A DNA stretch of 64,000 nucleotides from Stentor coeruleus (Eukaryota > Ciliophora > Heterotrichea > Heterotrichida > Stentoridae): assembly GCA_001970955.1 (NCBI GenBank), contig MPUH01000170.1:1-64000 (forward strand), in the 5' to 3' direction. Each line of letters starts with the position of its first letter. Positions within the stretch are counted from its first letter, which is position 1. The notes beneath the pieces are model-generated. The model was not told the DNA's origin. It did not search any database and worked only from the letters and a program-made list of their open reading frames with translations. Made by a program: the position numbers and the translations under genes. Below, piece after piece: positions 52,206 to 61,829 of the stretch.

Positions 52206-53432
52206 ATGATTGTTTTTATATACCTTGTGCAATTAGCTCAGTGTAAAATAACAACAACTACTGTATCGTTGTCCTCTGATAATCCTTGGAAGTATGTAAG
52301 TAAATTTGCCCCAGACAAAGGAATTTCAACTTGGCAGATGAAAGCGAAATTTGCAAAGCCGGTCAATCAAAGCAGTGAAGAATTCGGAATCTTTAAAGGG
52401 TCAGTGTATATTGATACGAAATGGCAAGATGCTTTAAGTCAGAGTTCTTGTGAAGCCCAAGAAAAAGCTACACAAAGATATAGAGAAATATCAATCCCAT
52501 TGAATGGAGAATGGTCAAAATCTGTAGATGGGACAATGGTTACTAAAGATTCCTATCATTTCTGGTATTTCGCTTTATCTTCATGCAGTATTTCACAAAG
52601 ACAAAAGGTTAAAGTAGAAATCCAATTTACTCAGCCAGATGGTTCACAGTTTTCAATTGAAGAACAAGGTCTAAACAATATTTTCATAGCAGTTCTCGTG
52701 ATATTTTTAATATTTCTTTATAGAAACCTCAAAAAACTCATAAGTAACTTCAAAAAAACAGACAATCTAGAAATACATTTACTTATTCTAAACATCGCTA
52801 TTGCTTGTGAATTCATAGCAATCCTATGTGAAGTTGTACATTTATGGATATATTCTTCTAATGGTAAAGGTTTAGGTGCTTTAGATGTATTTTATCAAAT
52901 CTTTGACAGTTTATCTTCAATATCCATAACAATTTTACTTATCATCATATCAACAGGATGGACTATAAAATATAAAGACTTTCCTGATTTTGAGCTTCTT
53001 TTGCCTATATGTTTTCTTGTTGTGGTTTTGAATATCATGATTATTGGATTAGGTAGAATAACTCAGGATGCTTCTAATAAAAACAGTGATTTTGAATGTG
53101 TTCCTGGATATATTTTGATTGTTATTAGAATACTTATGTGGATTTGGTTTATTTTTAATTCTAAAGACTTATATGTGAAAGCGAGTTGTCAACTTGAGAA
53201 CTTTTTGAATAGGTTTGTGTTTGTTTCTTCAATGTATTTTGTTGCCCTACCTATTGTGATAATTGCTTCGTGGTTTTTGGAACCGTATAGGAGGAATGCT
53301 TTTGTGGTTGTTGGAGTGAATACTGTACAAGTGATTGTGTTTTTTTATTTGACGCATTTGTTTAGTGAGAAAAGCGCTTTTTACAAGGTCAGCACTATAT
53401 CAGAAAGTGTGTTACCTGGGAAAATGCAGTAG
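52206..53432 (+). CDS. Signal-peptide plus seven-transmembrane protein (GPR180/TMEM145-like), 408 aa
   Basis: The protein starts with a signal-peptide-like segment (MIVFIYLVQLAQC), then an ectodomain of about 140 residues with paired cysteines. About seven membrane helices follow (residues ~158-385), including IFIAVLVIFLIFLYRNL, IHLLILNIAIACEFIAILCE, SISITILLIIISTGWTIKY and FVVVGVNTVQVIVFFYLTHL. A lumenal domain plus a 7TM block fits the GPR180/TMEM145/intimal-thickness-receptor family (Rhodopsin-like 'GpcrRhopsn4') or the wider GOST group. These proteins act in secretory-pathway or cell-surface signalling. Family assignment is from layout and loop pattern, so the exact subgroup is uncertain. 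Confidence 0.72.
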   Translation: MIVFIYLVQLAQCKITTTTVSLSSDNPWKYVSKFAPDKGISTWQMKAKFAKPVNQSSEEFGIFKGSVYIDTKWQDALSQSSCEAQEKATQRYREISIPLNGEWSKSVDGTMVTKDSYHFWYFALSSCSISQRQKVKVEIQFTQPDGSQFSIEEQGLNNIFIAVLVIFLIFLYRNLKKLISNFKKTDNLEIHLLILNIAIACEFIAILCEVVHLWIYSSNGKGLGALDVFYQIFDSLSSISITILLIIISTGWTIKYKDFPDFELLLPICFLVVVLNIMIIGLGRITQDASNKNSDFECVPGYILIVIRILMWIWFIFNSKDLYVKASCQLENFLNRFVFVSSMYFVALPIVIIASWFLEPYRRNAFVVVGVNTVQVIVFFYLTHLFSEKSAFYKVSTISESVLPGKMQ

Positions 53433-53772
53433 GTTAAGTTAGTTAGTTATATAAATTTTGATAAGACCGGGTAAGATATATAGTTTTTGATGAAGTGCTT
53501 TGAATTAGAGGATTATTGTTAGGATAAAAATATAAGAGTCAGGAATTGGAAAATGCTTTATGTTAGGATATAAGGGAAACTAGAGATATATGGAATTATC
53601 TTACTATGACCAACTTATCCTAAGAAAATCATCAGTTAAACCTAACTAACTAATTTTATTCTATGTGAAGATAATATCCNGGATTATTGTTAGGATAAAA
53701 ATATAAGAGTCAGGAATTGGAAAATGCTTTATGTTAGGATATAAAAAAGNTGTGAAGATAATATCCATAAAA
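53433..53772. repeat. Intergenic region with duplicated segments around two single-N gaps
   Basis: A 64-bp segment at 53510-53573 (beginning ggattattgttaggataaaa) is repeated exactly at 53681-53744, directly after an N at 53680. A 16-bp segment, tgtgaagataatatcc, at 53664-53679 is repeated at 53751-53766, after an N at 53750. Identical flanks on both sides of single Ns point to contig ends that overlap but were not merged. The true region is probably shorter. Confidence 0.85.
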
Positions 53773-54393
53773 ATGGTATCTACACGAAAAAGTGGATTAA
53801 AAAATTCCAAGCCTGTGCCGAAGGCTGCCAAAGCCCCAGCTCACAAAAAACCATCAGAGAAAAAAACAGCGAAAGCCATAAAAAAGACTAAAGAAAAAGT
53901 GGCTAATAAGGAAAACGTTAAAAAGGCAAAAGATGCCCCAAAGGCTAAAGCCAAAAAGGATACCCCAAAAGCAGTACCAGTAAAAGTTAAGCCAGCTAAA
54001 GCTGATAAGGTCAAAGTTCCTGAAAAAAAGCCTCAAAATAAGCCTAAAAAGCCAGCTGGAACTTCATATTTGGGTTATACTCCAGATCAATACAAGAAAT
54101 TTGTTGAGCTTAAAGAGAAACTCGATGAGAAAACTAACAACGATCTCAAAGAGATTTGTAGGAATAATGGGCAAAAAGTGACAGGGACGAAAAGTGAGCT
54201 TGTTGAAAGAATTGCTGATGGGAAAATACTTGGAGCTATACCGAAATGTCCATCATGTGGAGGTGGAAGACCTAAATGGGATGCTAAAACTGCAACTTAT
54301 AAATGCCCTGGGTATATGGAAGATTCAGATTTTATCAACTGCAATAAAAAATTCATTGCAAGTGATATTCAAAGATCTCCATGGCAGGATTAA
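53773..54393 (+). CDS. SAP-like plus PADR1 zinc-finger protein with basic tail, 206 aa
   Basis: Residues 1-95 are a linker-histone-like Lys/Ala/Pro tail. Residues about 105-150 fit a SAP-type helical DNA-binding motif (NNDLKEICRNNGQKVTGTKS). Residues 151-195 match the PADR1/zinc-3 module of PARP1, with Cys159, Cys162, Cys178 and Cys190 in the C-x2-C-x15-C-x11-C spacing. There is no WGR or catalytic ADP-ribosyltransferase domain, so this is a stand-alone DNA-binding protein and not a PARP. The frame is open back to 53731, but that part crosses an N and a duplicated segment. The start ATG at 53773 (MVSTRKSGLK) is more likely. A chromatin or DNA-damage role is inferred. Confidence 0.88.
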   Translation: MVSTRKSGLKNSKPVPKAAKAPAHKKPSEKKTAKAIKKTKEKVANKENVKKAKDAPKAKAKKDTPKAVPVKVKPAKADKVKVPEKKPQNKPKKPAGTSYLGYTPDQYKKFVELKEKLDEKTNNDLKEICRNNGQKVTGTKSELVERIADGKILGAIPKCPSCGGGRPKWDAKTATYKCPGYMEDSDFINCNKKFIASDIQRSPWQD

Positions 54394-55635
54394 ATAGTAA
54401 ACTTTTTGAATATGTTTTGAATATTTTATAAATGGAAGTTTATTTTTAAGTGTATAGGTTTTTGGATTTTTTGGGTATTATAGGAAAGCAGATAAGATGT
54501 AGATTTCAAAATTAATAGTTGGGTTATGTTAATGGTTTTTTGTTTTGAGAATAATAAGTATAGGGATTTTTATATTTAAATGCATGGATGAAAATTATAC
54601 TGTGATTATTGCTTATTTAAATTATAAAGAAATTATTATATAAAATTGTATATACTGCATTTGTATATAATTACTATGAAGTACATGATTTTAAAATACA
54701 ATTATTTATCCTTAAACTAGAAATTTTCTCATTTTCTTTAATTTCCAACTTTCTTGCTTGCTTTTATAGTATTTTACACAAAAAATAACATAAAAAACAT
54801 ATATAGCACTCAATCCATTTCTTTTTGTAAAAATCACTAAAATCTTATATCTAAAGCATTAGAAATCCTAAAAATCTCTAACTATAATTTACTCTATTAC
54901 AAGAAACTTATAAATAAGAATAAATAAACATGTTATAACTGCTATTATAACTTTTCTATACCAGGGCATACTTGTGTGAATAGTCACTATGATCTTTATA
55001 CAACTTGTTTTGATAGTAATAATATGCATAAAAAAATTACCAAAAATCTACCTTTATAGTCATCAGCTTACTTATTCTAGTATTAGTATTAGTTAGGAAT
55101 TATCGCTTGACTATTGTCCAGCCCTTGTTAATTTACTTATTCTAGTAATCAGATTATATTTTACAATTTACAATATAGCTTTGAGATTTTAATTGTAATG
55201 AATGCAAAGCAAATATTCCAACTATCATTGTAGACCCTGTAATATCAATCTTTTTGAGAGATGCTATCTTATAGTTAGAATAGGAACACAAAATAGGATT
55301 ACAAGAATTTTTTTTAAAGGGTATGCACAGAAATATTATCATAATACTCCTGTTTATTATAGAAGAGCTTTTCAATATACTTCAATATAAAACATTCTAA
55401 ATCTGTATATTTTCACTACTTATTTCCCAAAATGATATTTATCTCTCTTATACAAATAATTAAATTACATAAATCAATAATTAGTTATTTTATAAGCTAG
55501 ATTCTATTACTTATATGTAAATTATAATATCTTATATCTGTTTTAGTATATAAATCTTCATATAAAAATTAACGATATACATATAATTACCTTATATCAT
55601 ATATAATAAAAATTTGTTTTAATATAATATTATAA
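54394..55635. other. Intergenic region holding repeat copy B
   Basis: About 1.2 kb lies between two plus-strand genes. It is AT-rich, and the only feature I can support is the dispersed repeat at 55077-55138. Around 55160-55390 both strands have short part-open frames. The minus-strand one (KKIDITGSTMIVGIFALHSL) continues through the tttgcattcat part of the repeat, so the repeat may derive from a dead coding sequence. Confidence 0.4.
55077..55138 (-). repeat. Dispersed repeat, copy B
   Basis: In inverted orientation this segment matches 44181-44242, sharing aatagtcaagcgataattc and the taatactaatact... end. A further match, atgaatgcaaagc at 55198-55210, lies about 60 bp away. See copy A. Confidence 0.6.
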
Positions 55636-56904
55636 ATGGATAAACCAACTTGTTATTCCTGTCAAATAGAAATCTCTTCTTACTATTGTACGTGTTCTCA
55701 GAGTTACATATGCGAAAATTGTGTGGCTTATCATCAAAGACCCACATGTTGTATTGCCAATCTAGATTTAGATATAACAAGCCAAATCATTGATACCAAT
55801 TCTTCATTACTATCAAATGATTCTTTTTTTGATGTTAGAAGCTCCTTTAATCCAAGCATTTCTGAGACTGTATCTTTCATTTCATATATAGATGAACTTA
55901 TAGCCTCAGTGAATGCCCATAAAAAAGTATATATCGATTTCTTAGAAAAAAATCCTGAAATTGATAAAATCATTACGAATAATCCAAACTTAATCAAATT
56001 CAACCTCAACTATGAAGAAGAAAAAATTCAAAGTATTATTTCTAATAAATCAAAATTATCTGCCACTGCCCAATCTATTAATCCTCAATACTTTTTTTAT
56101 ACTCTATTTGATTTTATAGATCAAACAAAATTGGTTAAGGTTGATATGGAAACTTTTATATGTGAAAAAGAGATCGAGATCAGTAAAAATGTTTTCACAT
56201 GTTGTTGGATTATTCATACTGGCAACAGTGTGTATTTAATTGGATTGTATGAAAGGTCAGTAAAAGTTGTCGATATTATCAAAATTGATTTGGAAACTGG
56301 AGAAGTGAAAAAATTTGATATATTTAATAACACTTTAACTGGGTATTCATGTGTGCTATACAATAACTACATATATTTTATAGGAGGTCGAAAAACTCAA
56401 AAATTAAAAAGGATCGCACAAAATACAGTTTCAATTTTTGATACAACAACTGATTCAATAATCGATTATAAATTTGAGCTAAAAGTACAAAGATACAATA
56501 CTTGTGCGTTTATTCATAATGATAAGCTTTATGTGACTTCAGAAAATGTTGTAAAAACTATTGAAATTTTTGATTTGAAAAGTTATCCTCTAAAGTCTGA
56601 AGTTAAAAATATAGAATTAATAGCAGGGCTAAGTTGTGGAATGGTATCTTATAAAAACTGGGTTTATTTCTTTAACAATGATAAAATAGGTAGATTTAAT
56701 GAATCGCTAGAAATTGAAATTCTTCAATCAAAAATGATAATATCTCAGAATTTATGGAATTTCAATATGATGCCTATATGTTTTAACGATAAAATTTACT
56801 TCTTTGGGAAGGAAAAAATCATCGAATATAATGTTGAAACAAATTGCTATACAGAAAAAGGAATATATATGAAAAATGGTTTATTAGAACAAACAATAGG
56901 ATAG
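55636..56904 (+). CDS. B-box-like zinc site plus kelch-type propeller, 422 aa
   Basis: Residues 5-45 form a compact Cys/His site (CYSCQIEISSYYCTC, then CENC and H). Its spacing recalls the N-terminal zinc sites of the Cys/His-rich family at 31715 and 34107, so these may be distant relatives. Residues about 85-155 are helical. Residues about 165-415 show kelch-like blades such as CVLYNNYIYFIGGRKTQ, CAFIHNDKLYVTSEN and PICFNDKIYFFGKEKIIEYN, forming a probable beta-propeller for protein binding. B-box plus kelch architectures occur in ubiquitin-ligase-related proteins, but no RING is present. The TATAAATGG start and the TAG stop are clear. Confidence 0.82.
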   Translation: MDKPTCYSCQIEISSYYCTCSQSYICENCVAYHQRPTCCIANLDLDITSQIIDTNSSLLSNDSFFDVRSSFNPSISETVSFISYIDELIASVNAHKKVYIDFLEKNPEIDKIITNNPNLIKFNLNYEEEKIQSIISNKSKLSATAQSINPQYFFYTLFDFIDQTKLVKVDMETFICEKEIEISKNVFTCCWIIHTGNSVYLIGLYERSVKVVDIIKIDLETGEVKKFDIFNNTLTGYSCVLYNNYIYFIGGRKTQKLKRIAQNTVSIFDTTTDSIIDYKFELKVQRYNTCAFIHNDKLYVTSENVVKTIEIFDLKSYPLKSEVKNIELIAGLSCGMVSYKNWVYFFNNDKIGRFNESLEIEILQSKMIISQNLWNFNMMPICFNDKIYFFGKEKIIEYNVETNCYTEKGIYMKNGLLEQTIG

Positions 56905-57007
56905 TAATATGATTTCTTCTAGCTTAATAATATTATATGGGTTAAAAAAGCTTTAATTTATTTAAATGTAATAAAAATTCATCAAGCCATAATTATCATA
57001 AAAAATA

Positions 57008-58726
57008 TTAATTTTCTAAGGAGAATGCGAAAGAAACTCCGTTTGAGAAATAACTTGAGTTGTGAGATATTGGGAAAAGCTTTGAAGGAATGCCAGTTAT
57101 GAACTCTTGGAAGGTTTTTAAGGCAATGTATGTTCCTGAAGTATTCCCAGAATCTTTGACAAAAATCTTCCCATCTATAAACCGAAACTCAGCATGTTTT
57201 CTACTTATAAGCTTGACTTGTTTACCTTCAATTATTTGAAATGGTTCATTTATCATGCACTTTACATCATCAGGTTCTCTTCCAATATTAACAGGTACAT
57301 TCTGTCTTGAGAAATTAACATAAATTATACTTCCAAATAAATATTTAGCACTTACGACCTTTAATTGCATTACACATATAACATCCCCATTAATAAATTT
57401 AATACTTTCCACTTTAAGTAACAAGTCAGGTCCAAGCATAATAATATCATTTTCTTTAATCTCAACTTGCTCATTACCCTGAAGTTTTCTTCCAATATTC
57501 CCCACATTTGAAGTATCAGCAATATAATATCCATCATCTGCACAAATTATCATAGCATGTAATTTAGCAAATCTTTGATACTCTGGGTCTATAAAAATAT
57601 CACTAAAAAAGCAGTCTTTATGTGAAAGTTTTCCAATTATAACAGTTCGATCATGCCAAAAACGAGCAGAACCCGGGTATCCGAAACCTGTAATTTCATG
57701 TCTTTCATTTGGAGTAATAAAAACAGAATCTGGCATGATTCTTCTTTTGGATATTTGAAGATAGAGTTTTAATCTATTAATTGGTAAATCTAATAACCTT
57801 TTATCGCATAAGGTTTCAAATGAGTAATAAACTGAATTCTTTTGATTTTCAGCTATAAAAAGATTTATTGAATATAAAATACGATAAATTATATTCTCGC
57901 ACATAGGTTTTATACTCATTTGGCAATTCGAAAATGAATCAAAAATGTTTGCATACAATTCACTAATAGGGCCAAATTGTTCATTGTTTTCTAAATACTT
58001 CATCAAAATTTTCAAAGCTTTTTTTATTGTGATGTTTTCTATAGATTTCTTCTCTTCATAATCATATTCACCATTAATATCCCTTTTTACATCATCTTGA
58101 CTGATATATTTTCCATAAACTCTTTCAAATATAGGATTTTTTTGGCAGATGGTAGCGAGAAATATTTTAAAATTTAAGTTTTCAAAGCAAAAACTATTGA
58201 AAATAATATATTGGATGTAAAATGTTCTATGAAAACCGTATTTATCTAAAATGTTTTGGAAATATTCAAAAATTTCTCTCCATGTCAATTGGGCATTCAA
58301 TGCTGAAAGAGATTTTTCAATAGCAAGTTTGAAACATTCAAAAAGTCTTCGGTTAATCAACTTGGATTTTGATTCAATTATTTCATTAATGTAAATACTG
58401 ATATTAGAAATAGGTAAAAGGTATAGTTTTAAAAAATCATCTTCCATTGATTTTATCCTTTCTCTCATTTCTAATTCTTTTGAAGATGGTGGGTTTGAGG
58501 GTATGTAGTTATTATTAGAGAGTTCGTTTATGATATCAGCCAATTGATAATTAATATTTATGATTGGCTCTTCAGGTAATTCTTGGATAAAACTTAATCT
58601 CCACATTTCACTAGCAAGAGCCTTGAATTTGTTTAATTCTAGGTAATTACTGACTACTCCTAGAGCTAGTTTAATGTTTGAAAGAAGGTTTCTCATAGAC
58701 TGTGACCCTTTAATTTCTAACCTCAT
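57008..58726 (-). CDS. Double FHA-domain protein, 572 aa
   Basis: The C-terminal third has two forkhead-associated (FHA) domains, which bind phosphothreonine peptides. The first (about residues 355-440) is divergent: it keeps LHAMIICADDGYYIADTSNV and the following GNIGRKL loop. The second (about 479-560) is canonical, with NIGREPD, ISRKHAEF and KDSGNTSGTYI. Residues 1-330 are helical with no recognised domain, and could be an oligomerisation or scaffold region. There is no kinase or nuclease domain. The ATG at 58726 follows ATTATAATT, and the stop is TAA, 103 bp from the converging kelch gene. A phospho-dependent adaptor role is inferred from the domains. Confidence 0.9.
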   Translation of the reverse strand: MRLEIKGSQSMRNLLSNIKLALGVVSNYLELNKFKALASEMWRLSFIQELPEEPIININYQLADIINELSNNNYIPSNPPSSKELEMRERIKSMEDDFLKLYLLPISNISIYINEIIESKSKLINRRLFECFKLAIEKSLSALNAQLTWREIFEYFQNILDKYGFHRTFYIQYIIFNSFCFENLNFKIFLATICQKNPIFERVYGKYISQDDVKRDINGEYDYEEKKSIENITIKKALKILMKYLENNEQFGPISELYANIFDSFSNCQMSIKPMCENIIYRILYSINLFIAENQKNSVYYSFETLCDKRLLDLPINRLKLYLQISKRRIMPDSVFITPNERHEITGFGYPGSARFWHDRTVIIGKLSHKDCFFSDIFIDPEYQRFAKLHAMIICADDGYYIADTSNVGNIGRKLQGNEQVEIKENDIIMLGPDLLLKVESIKFINGDVICVMQLKVVSAKYLFGSIIYVNFSRQNVPVNIGREPDDVKCMINEPFQIIEGKQVKLISRKHAEFRFIDGKIFVKDSGNTSGTYIALKTFQEFITGIPSKLFPISHNSSYFSNGVSFAFSLEN

Positions 58727-58816
58727 AATTATAATGGTTCTTTTGTTGAGATAATTATTTTTTTGGCTATTCAGATATATAGAGAATAATAGAAAATGAA
58801 GAGTAAGGCTTTTTTA

Positions 58817-59034
58817 TAAGGATATTATATGTATATTATACAATAAATAGCTTATTGTTGTATGGTAAGAATAATTTGAAATTTNAATATACAAAATCAT
58901 TAGGATATTATATGTATATTATACAATAAATAGCTTATTGTTGTATGGTAAGAATAATTTGAAATNTAAGGATATTATATGTATATTATACAATAAATAG
59001 CTTATTGTTGTATGGTAAGAATAATTTGAAATTT
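58817..59034. repeat. Three near-identical copies around two single-N gaps, likely assembly artefact
   Basis: A segment of about 64-68 bp (gatattatatgtatattata ... aagaataatttgaaat) occurs at 58817-58884, 58902-58965 and 58967-59034. Single Ns lie at 58885 and 58966, directly at copy borders. As at 53.5 kb, this looks like unmerged overlapping contig ends, so a true tandem repeat is not established. Confidence 0.8.
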
Positions 59035-59873
59035 AATTTATTATGAACTAGATAAAACAGGGTTCGCTTTTTCTTCTTTTTATGATAGCGAGTAACTGGA
59101 AATATAATAGATTAAAATAATAAACTTGAAAATTACCAGTCTTACCAAAAAAATTTTCCGGGGCGAGCTTATACTATAATTACTTTTTTATGATATCAAA
59201 AATACTATAATCGCACTACAACTAAATTTTATAATATAATTTTTAGTACTATTTTTGTTAGATTTCAATTCTGATATATATGATTTAGGGCATAAAATTT
59301 ATAATTTTTATACAAAGCAATAAAAAGTGATTTATTATCTAGTACTAGATTGAATAATAACTATAAATTTGTATTCAAATAGCACATACAAAGCAAAACT
59401 AGGCTAATTTTTATCTTAAAAAAAATCTCAAGTGCATCATAGAAATATTTTTAACTCGCATGCAATTCAGTTTAATAAAAAAAACTCACACACACTATAT
59501 TAATATCATCAGCTTTATATCTAAATATTCTATCCCTACATCCAAAAGATATAACAATAATTACACTACATCAGATCCAATTTCCCTCATACACATAACA
59601 CCCTAACACCCGATTCCATATAAATTATCACACATTACAAAATTACCTCTAATCATACAGTCAAAAAAAATCCTTCTTCTCCCACAAATCTAATAAAACA
59701 TAAACATAGAAGATTTCTAGAATACCTTTTATTCCCTCATACCTTTTCTTTTATTTTCTTTATTTACCATCAAATGTATCGATTTTAACTACATAACTAG
59801 AATTTTTATAAAGTGTATGATTTTCATGTATTTAAAAACCTCATTAGGGCAACTAAATCTTAGCTACTTAGAC
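59035..59873. other. AT-rich intergenic region, no gene seen
   Basis: About 840 bp lies downstream of the small minus-strand gene and upstream of the FHA gene. I see no coding frame, RNA gene or repeat beyond the N-gap copies just before it. Confidence 0.5.
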
Positions 59874-60170
59874 TTAGGAATTTCCAGCACTCTTAATGTA
59901 AAAAAAGAGAAATAAGCCTCCAGCTATTAAGCCCATATGGTGATATCTTCTTGCAAAAGGAAGATAAGCTGTACTAAACTGATTTTCGTACATGATAGCA
60001 GGGAAAGAAGAAACCAATGAATAGCCTGTGAATCTTGCAATTCTTCTTAGACTAAAAGCTGTTCCTTGATGATACCATCTACATGTCTTGGTATTTGTTT
60101 TAAGAGAATGCTCAACAGTCTTTGTCTTGTATTCCTCTTTAGTAAGCACTTTAGAATTATCCTCTGCCAT
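59874..60170 (-). CDS. Small single-span membrane protein, 98 aa
   Basis: The N-terminal 40 residues are charged and contain several Lys/Thr. The middle is aromatic and basic (TCRWYHQGTAFSLRRIARFT). A short transmembrane segment, MGLIAGGLFLFFYI, lies near the C-terminus. Size, basic middle and one membrane span are typical of accessory subunits of mitochondrial respiratory complexes in ciliates, but I cannot name the protein. The ATG at 60170 is directly preceded by GATATAA and the stop is TAG or TAA at the C-terminal GNS. Confidence 0.65.
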   Translation of the reverse strand: MAEDNSKVLTKEEYKTKTVEHSLKTNTKTCRWYHQGTAFSLRRIARFTGYSLVSSFPAIMYENQFSTAYLPFARRYHHMGLIAGGLFLFFYIKSAGNS

Positions 60171-60631
60171 TTATATCCCTTCTAAATATATAACATAAGT
60201 TTGATTTTAATATGATGAGGATTATAAGTTTAAAGTAAAGATAAATTTCAGATAGGATAATTTTAGAAATAAGTATAATTGAATGCATAGTAAGATAGTC
60301 AAATCTTTTATTTTGGTTTGGGGTTACGCTGAATGGGTTTATGAGGAAAACTGTATATTTTATTTATAGTTTTATATATTAGTAGAATTAAGTATGAAGA
60401 AATATATATTATGCTTTTTTTTTGATAGTTTAGTGATGGTTATAAAATATATGATATAAAAATATTATGAATTTGCAGATAGTAGGATTTTTTGAGTTTG
60501 GCTAAATATAAAAATATTATTTTCTCTTAATCCAAAATTCAATTTTTCCAAATATTTCTCTAGGACTCTAATTTCACCCTATGCATTCCATTAAATTTTC
60601 TTCCAAGATATTTGTATTTTACCTTTTATAA
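60171..60631. other. Divergent intergenic region, no gene seen
   Basis: About 460 bp separates the small membrane protein from the kinase gene. I see no coding frame or RNA gene. CCTTTTATAA lies immediately before the kinase ATG. Confidence 0.5.
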
Positions 60632-61654
60632 ATGGGAGGTGCTTGCTCAAATAGAAAAGCAGTAGAGGTTCAAGTAGCTGAAATTAAGATTGAACCAATA
60701 AAACGTAAAGAGATTATAAACAAAGATATCGAACATATACGGAAAAAAAAGATTCAGTTATTCAGTACCGACAATTCTGAAAGTAGTTTCGTAGAGCTTA
60801 GCACCCCAAGAAGTGGTAAACTAACTAAATGGAGACGTGGAGAACTTATAGGTGAAGGTGCTTATGCAAAAGTATATCAATGTATTAATTTAAGCAATGG
60901 AGAATTGCTAGCTGTAAAACATTTTGCAGTATGAAATATATAGCTTTCTGATGACCCACGAAAGATTGAAAAGGATTTTTTGAATATGAAAAAAGAAGTT
61001 AGCCTACTAAGAAACCTAGCTCATGAGAATATAGTTCAATATTATCAAACTGATCTTTCTGAAGATATGAGTGGAATTGATATTTTATTAGAATATGTAC
61101 CTGGAGGATCTTTGAAGCGTATTTTACAGAAATTCAAATGCTTGGAAGTTCCTATAATTAGAAAATATGCTCGACAGCTTGTTTTAGGTCTCCAATACCT
61201 TCATGATAACAGCATAATCCACCGTGACTTAAAATCAGCTAATGTACTTATTTCTCCATCAGGAGTTTTAAAACTAACTGATTTTGGGTCATCAAGAAAG
61301 TTTGATGATTTAGAAGAACATATGACAAAATCACTTAAAGGTTCACCATATTGGATGGCCCCTGAAGTAGTTAATAGAAAAGGCCATAATTATTCAGCAG
61401 ATATATGGTCATTTGGTTGTGTTCTTATTGAAATGGTCACAGGTCATCCACCTTGGTCTAATTATTCACATGATGCTAAAGAGGTACTTCAATTAATTGC
61501 TAGAGAAGGATCATATCCTGATATACCTAATTGTGAGATTAGTTTGAAAAATACTATATTTTCATGTGTGCAAAGAGACCCTAAAATTAGACCTACACCA
61601 AGTGAAATATTGAAAATGGAATTCTTTATGTCGATTGATAATGAGGATGATTAG
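60632..61654 (+). CDS. MAP3K-like Ser/Thr protein kinase with acylation signal, two exons, 335 aa
   Basis: A 15-nt intron at 60929-60943 joins two frames (HFA|LSDDPRKIEK) into one complete kinase. The glycine loop GEGAYAKV is at residues 74-81, the ATP-binding Lys in LAVKHF at 96, HRDLKSAN at 192-199, DFG at 212-214 and MAPE at 237-240. The pattern (WMAPEVV, EMVTGHPPW) fits the STE/MAP3K group, near plant ANP/NPK1 and MEKK kinases. The N-terminus, MGGACSNRK, has a Gly2 myristoylation signal and a Cys5 that could be palmitoylated, so the kinase is probably membrane-tethered. It has no regulatory domain beyond a 65-residue charged leader. The stop is TAG. Confidence 0.95.
60929..60943 (+). other. 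15-nt intron in kinase gene
   Basis: The sequence gtatgaaatatatag lies in phase 0. Unspliced it puts TGA in frame after one codon, and it also ends in TAG. Splicing restores the beta-3 strand and continues the kinase domain. Confidence 0.95.
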
Positions 61655-61829
61655 ATTATGAATATTAATTTATAATAATTTATATGTGTTATGATACTGG
61701 ATTTTAGGAATTGGTGAAATTGATGTGATAAATTTGCGGAAAATGCGGAGAAGTTTTAGGGAAAAAAGAGAAAGATTATTGTAGTTTGGATGTTATATAT
61801 AATAAATATTTGGTTATGATTTTTTTTAT

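Noticed and set aside
53731-53772. Upstream start for the PADR1 protein
   Set aside because: The extension crosses an N and a duplicated contig-end segment.
58817-59034. A true three-copy tandem repeat
   Set aside because: Copies start and end at single Ns, which suggests unmerged contig ends.
60632-61654. A short 100-aa protein followed by a kinase lacking its N-lobe
   Set aside because: The 15-nt intron restores a complete kinase N-lobe, so this is one gene.
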